Shown here in pieces: positions 5,801 to 6,367 of a DNA stretch of 6,367 bases (positions are counted from its first letter, which is position 1; each line of letters begins with the position of its first letter). The DNA lies in assembly GCA_050258575.1 (NCBI GenBank), contig JBLMYZ010000001.1, forward strand, positions 1 to 6,367, given 5' to 3'. A program made the translations under genes and the position numbers. Origin of the DNA: JAPUDS01 sp050258575 (GTDB taxonomy: Bacteria; Patescibacteriota; Saccharimonadia; Saccharimonadales; Saccharimonadaceae). Below the pieces are notes generated by a model. It did no database searches. It was given only the letters and a program-made list of their open reading frames with translations, and was not told the origin of the DNA.

Positions 5801-6367
5801 CTAGCGCCCCGTAAACTTCCACCAAACATTTCTTGTGTTGCGGAGAGTTGTGGCGTTTGGTGGCAAGTCGTGGGTTATGAGTTGCCAGATATACTGCGAG
5901 GAAACTTTTTTCGTTGACTGAATCCGCCAGCGAGCAGGGATGTTTTTCATTGTTAAAAGGAGTGCCATAACGACACCTTTGATCGCCGGAAAAAACTGTC
6001 CTCGCGTCAATGCCCGACCAAAAAACATGAGGTAAGCGAACGAAAACCGCCACCCCACTGTCCAAAGATACCTTGAGGGGATATTCTTCCAGACAACCAA
6101 CGGCTGATTCTTCAGTGTTTGATAGGTGGTAAAGCCTTTTATGCGGGCGCTCGTCATCCCAATAGCGTGAAAAACTTTGGCGCTCGGGACAAATCCAACC
6201 TTCCAGCCAGCGAGTTGTAGCCGAAAACCCAGGTCAACGTCTTCGTAATACGCAAAAAAATCCTCGTCAAATAGCCCGACTTCTTTGAGGGCAGCGACTC
6301 GAAACAGGCTTGCTGCCCCACTAGCGGCGAATATATCAGTGAGTTGGTCGTACTGACCGGTGTCTTT
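5801..6367 (-). CDS. Glycosyltransferase family 2 protein (5' part missing)
   Basis: The reading frame is open from the window edge for 188 codons to a TAG at 5803-5801. It corresponds to the C-terminal half of a GT2 (GT-A fold, rhamnosyltransferase-like) enzyme that would transfer a sugar from a nucleotide donor to a cell-surface glycan. Evidence is FAASGAASLFRVAAL followed by VGLFDEDFFAYYEDVDL (visible residues 30-46), the acceptor-side acidic motif of the family, then GFRLQLAGWKVGFVP and a conserved His in VFHAIG (H67). A C-terminal hydrophobic stretch and RWRIQSTKKVS (146-156) are typical of this group in surface polysaccharide loci. The nucleotide-binding DxD half lies beyond the window. 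Donor and acceptor cannot be predicted. An internal ATG at 6157 is not the start, because the motif lies upstream of it. Confidence 0.9.
   Translation of the reverse strand, partial: KDTGQYDQLTDIFAASGAASLFRVAALKEVGLFDEDFFAYYEDVDLGFRLQLAGWKVGFVPSAKVFHAIGMTSARIKGFTTYQTLKNQPLVVWKNIPSRYLWTVGWRFSFAYLMFFGRALTRGQFFPAIKGVVMALLLTMKNIPARWRIQSTKKVSSQYIWQLITHDLPPNATTLRNTRNVWWKFTGR

Noticed and set aside
5712..6065. 117-codon minus-strand frame overlapping jag and the glycosyltransferase gene
   Set aside because: The alternative frame with the GT2 motifs is clearly coding, and this one crosses the convergent gene junction.
1..6367. tRNA, rRNA, RNase P RNA, CRISPR array, insertion sequence or attachment site
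   Set aside because: No cloverleaf, spaced direct repeats, transposase or terminal inverted repeats were seen on reading; all long stretches are accounted for by genes or origin gaps.

Overview
This window is a bacterial chromosomal replication-origin neighbourhood. Two gene blocks diverge from a non-coding segment at 3499-3754. Leftward on the minus strand run dnaA, dnaN and a 3'-truncated recF. Rightward on the plus strand run rpmH, rnpA, yidC and jag/khpB. The last 567 bases hold the 3' part of a family 2 glycosyltransferase gene on the minus strand, convergent with jag. Every gene belongs to a known family, and I see no unknown multi-gene system.

The most interesting content is non-coding. 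The dnaA-dnaN gap (1907-2154) holds several DnaA-box-like sites. Just upstream of dnaN, read on the minus strand, lies an ordered set: DnaA box, GC-rich spacer, trinucleotide repeat CTA-CAA-CTA-CTA-CTA, and a TATATATAA tract. This matches the DnaA-box/DnaA-trio unwinding element known from Bacillus subtilis, in the same place relative to dnaN. A second DnaA-box cluster lies upstream of dnaA (3553-3672), so the origin looks bipartite. TTTTCCACA occurs exactly four times in the two gaps, while the textbook TTATCCACA does not occur in them. One copy overlaps the likely -35 of the dnaA promoter, which suggests autoregulation.

On the right, rpmH has a strong extended -10 promoter so close to its ATG that the mRNA should be almost leaderless. 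A strong intrinsic terminator separates rpmH from rnpA. The genes rnpA-yidC-jag are then linked by two 4-base ATGA overlaps. The jag and glycosyltransferase stop codons are one base apart.

Organism: gene order resembles the classic origin region of Gram-positive bacteria. The compact proteins (YidC of 318 aa without the large periplasmic domain, Jag/KhpB without its N-terminal domain, DnaA of 447 aa) and the style of the RnpA and DnaA sequences suggest a Patescibacteria/CPR member, perhaps Saccharibacteria. That is an inference from remembered family patterns and is only moderately supported. TGA serves as a normal stop in rnpA, yidC and jag, which argues against the CPR lineages that recode UGA as glycine.

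How the genes work together: DnaA opens the origin, DnaN clamps the polymerase, and RecF acts in gap repair. L34, RnpA and YidC serve ribosome assembly, tRNA 5' processing and membrane-protein insertion, and KhpB is an RNA-binding partner. The glycosyltransferase is probably part of a separate cell-surface locus continuing beyond the window.
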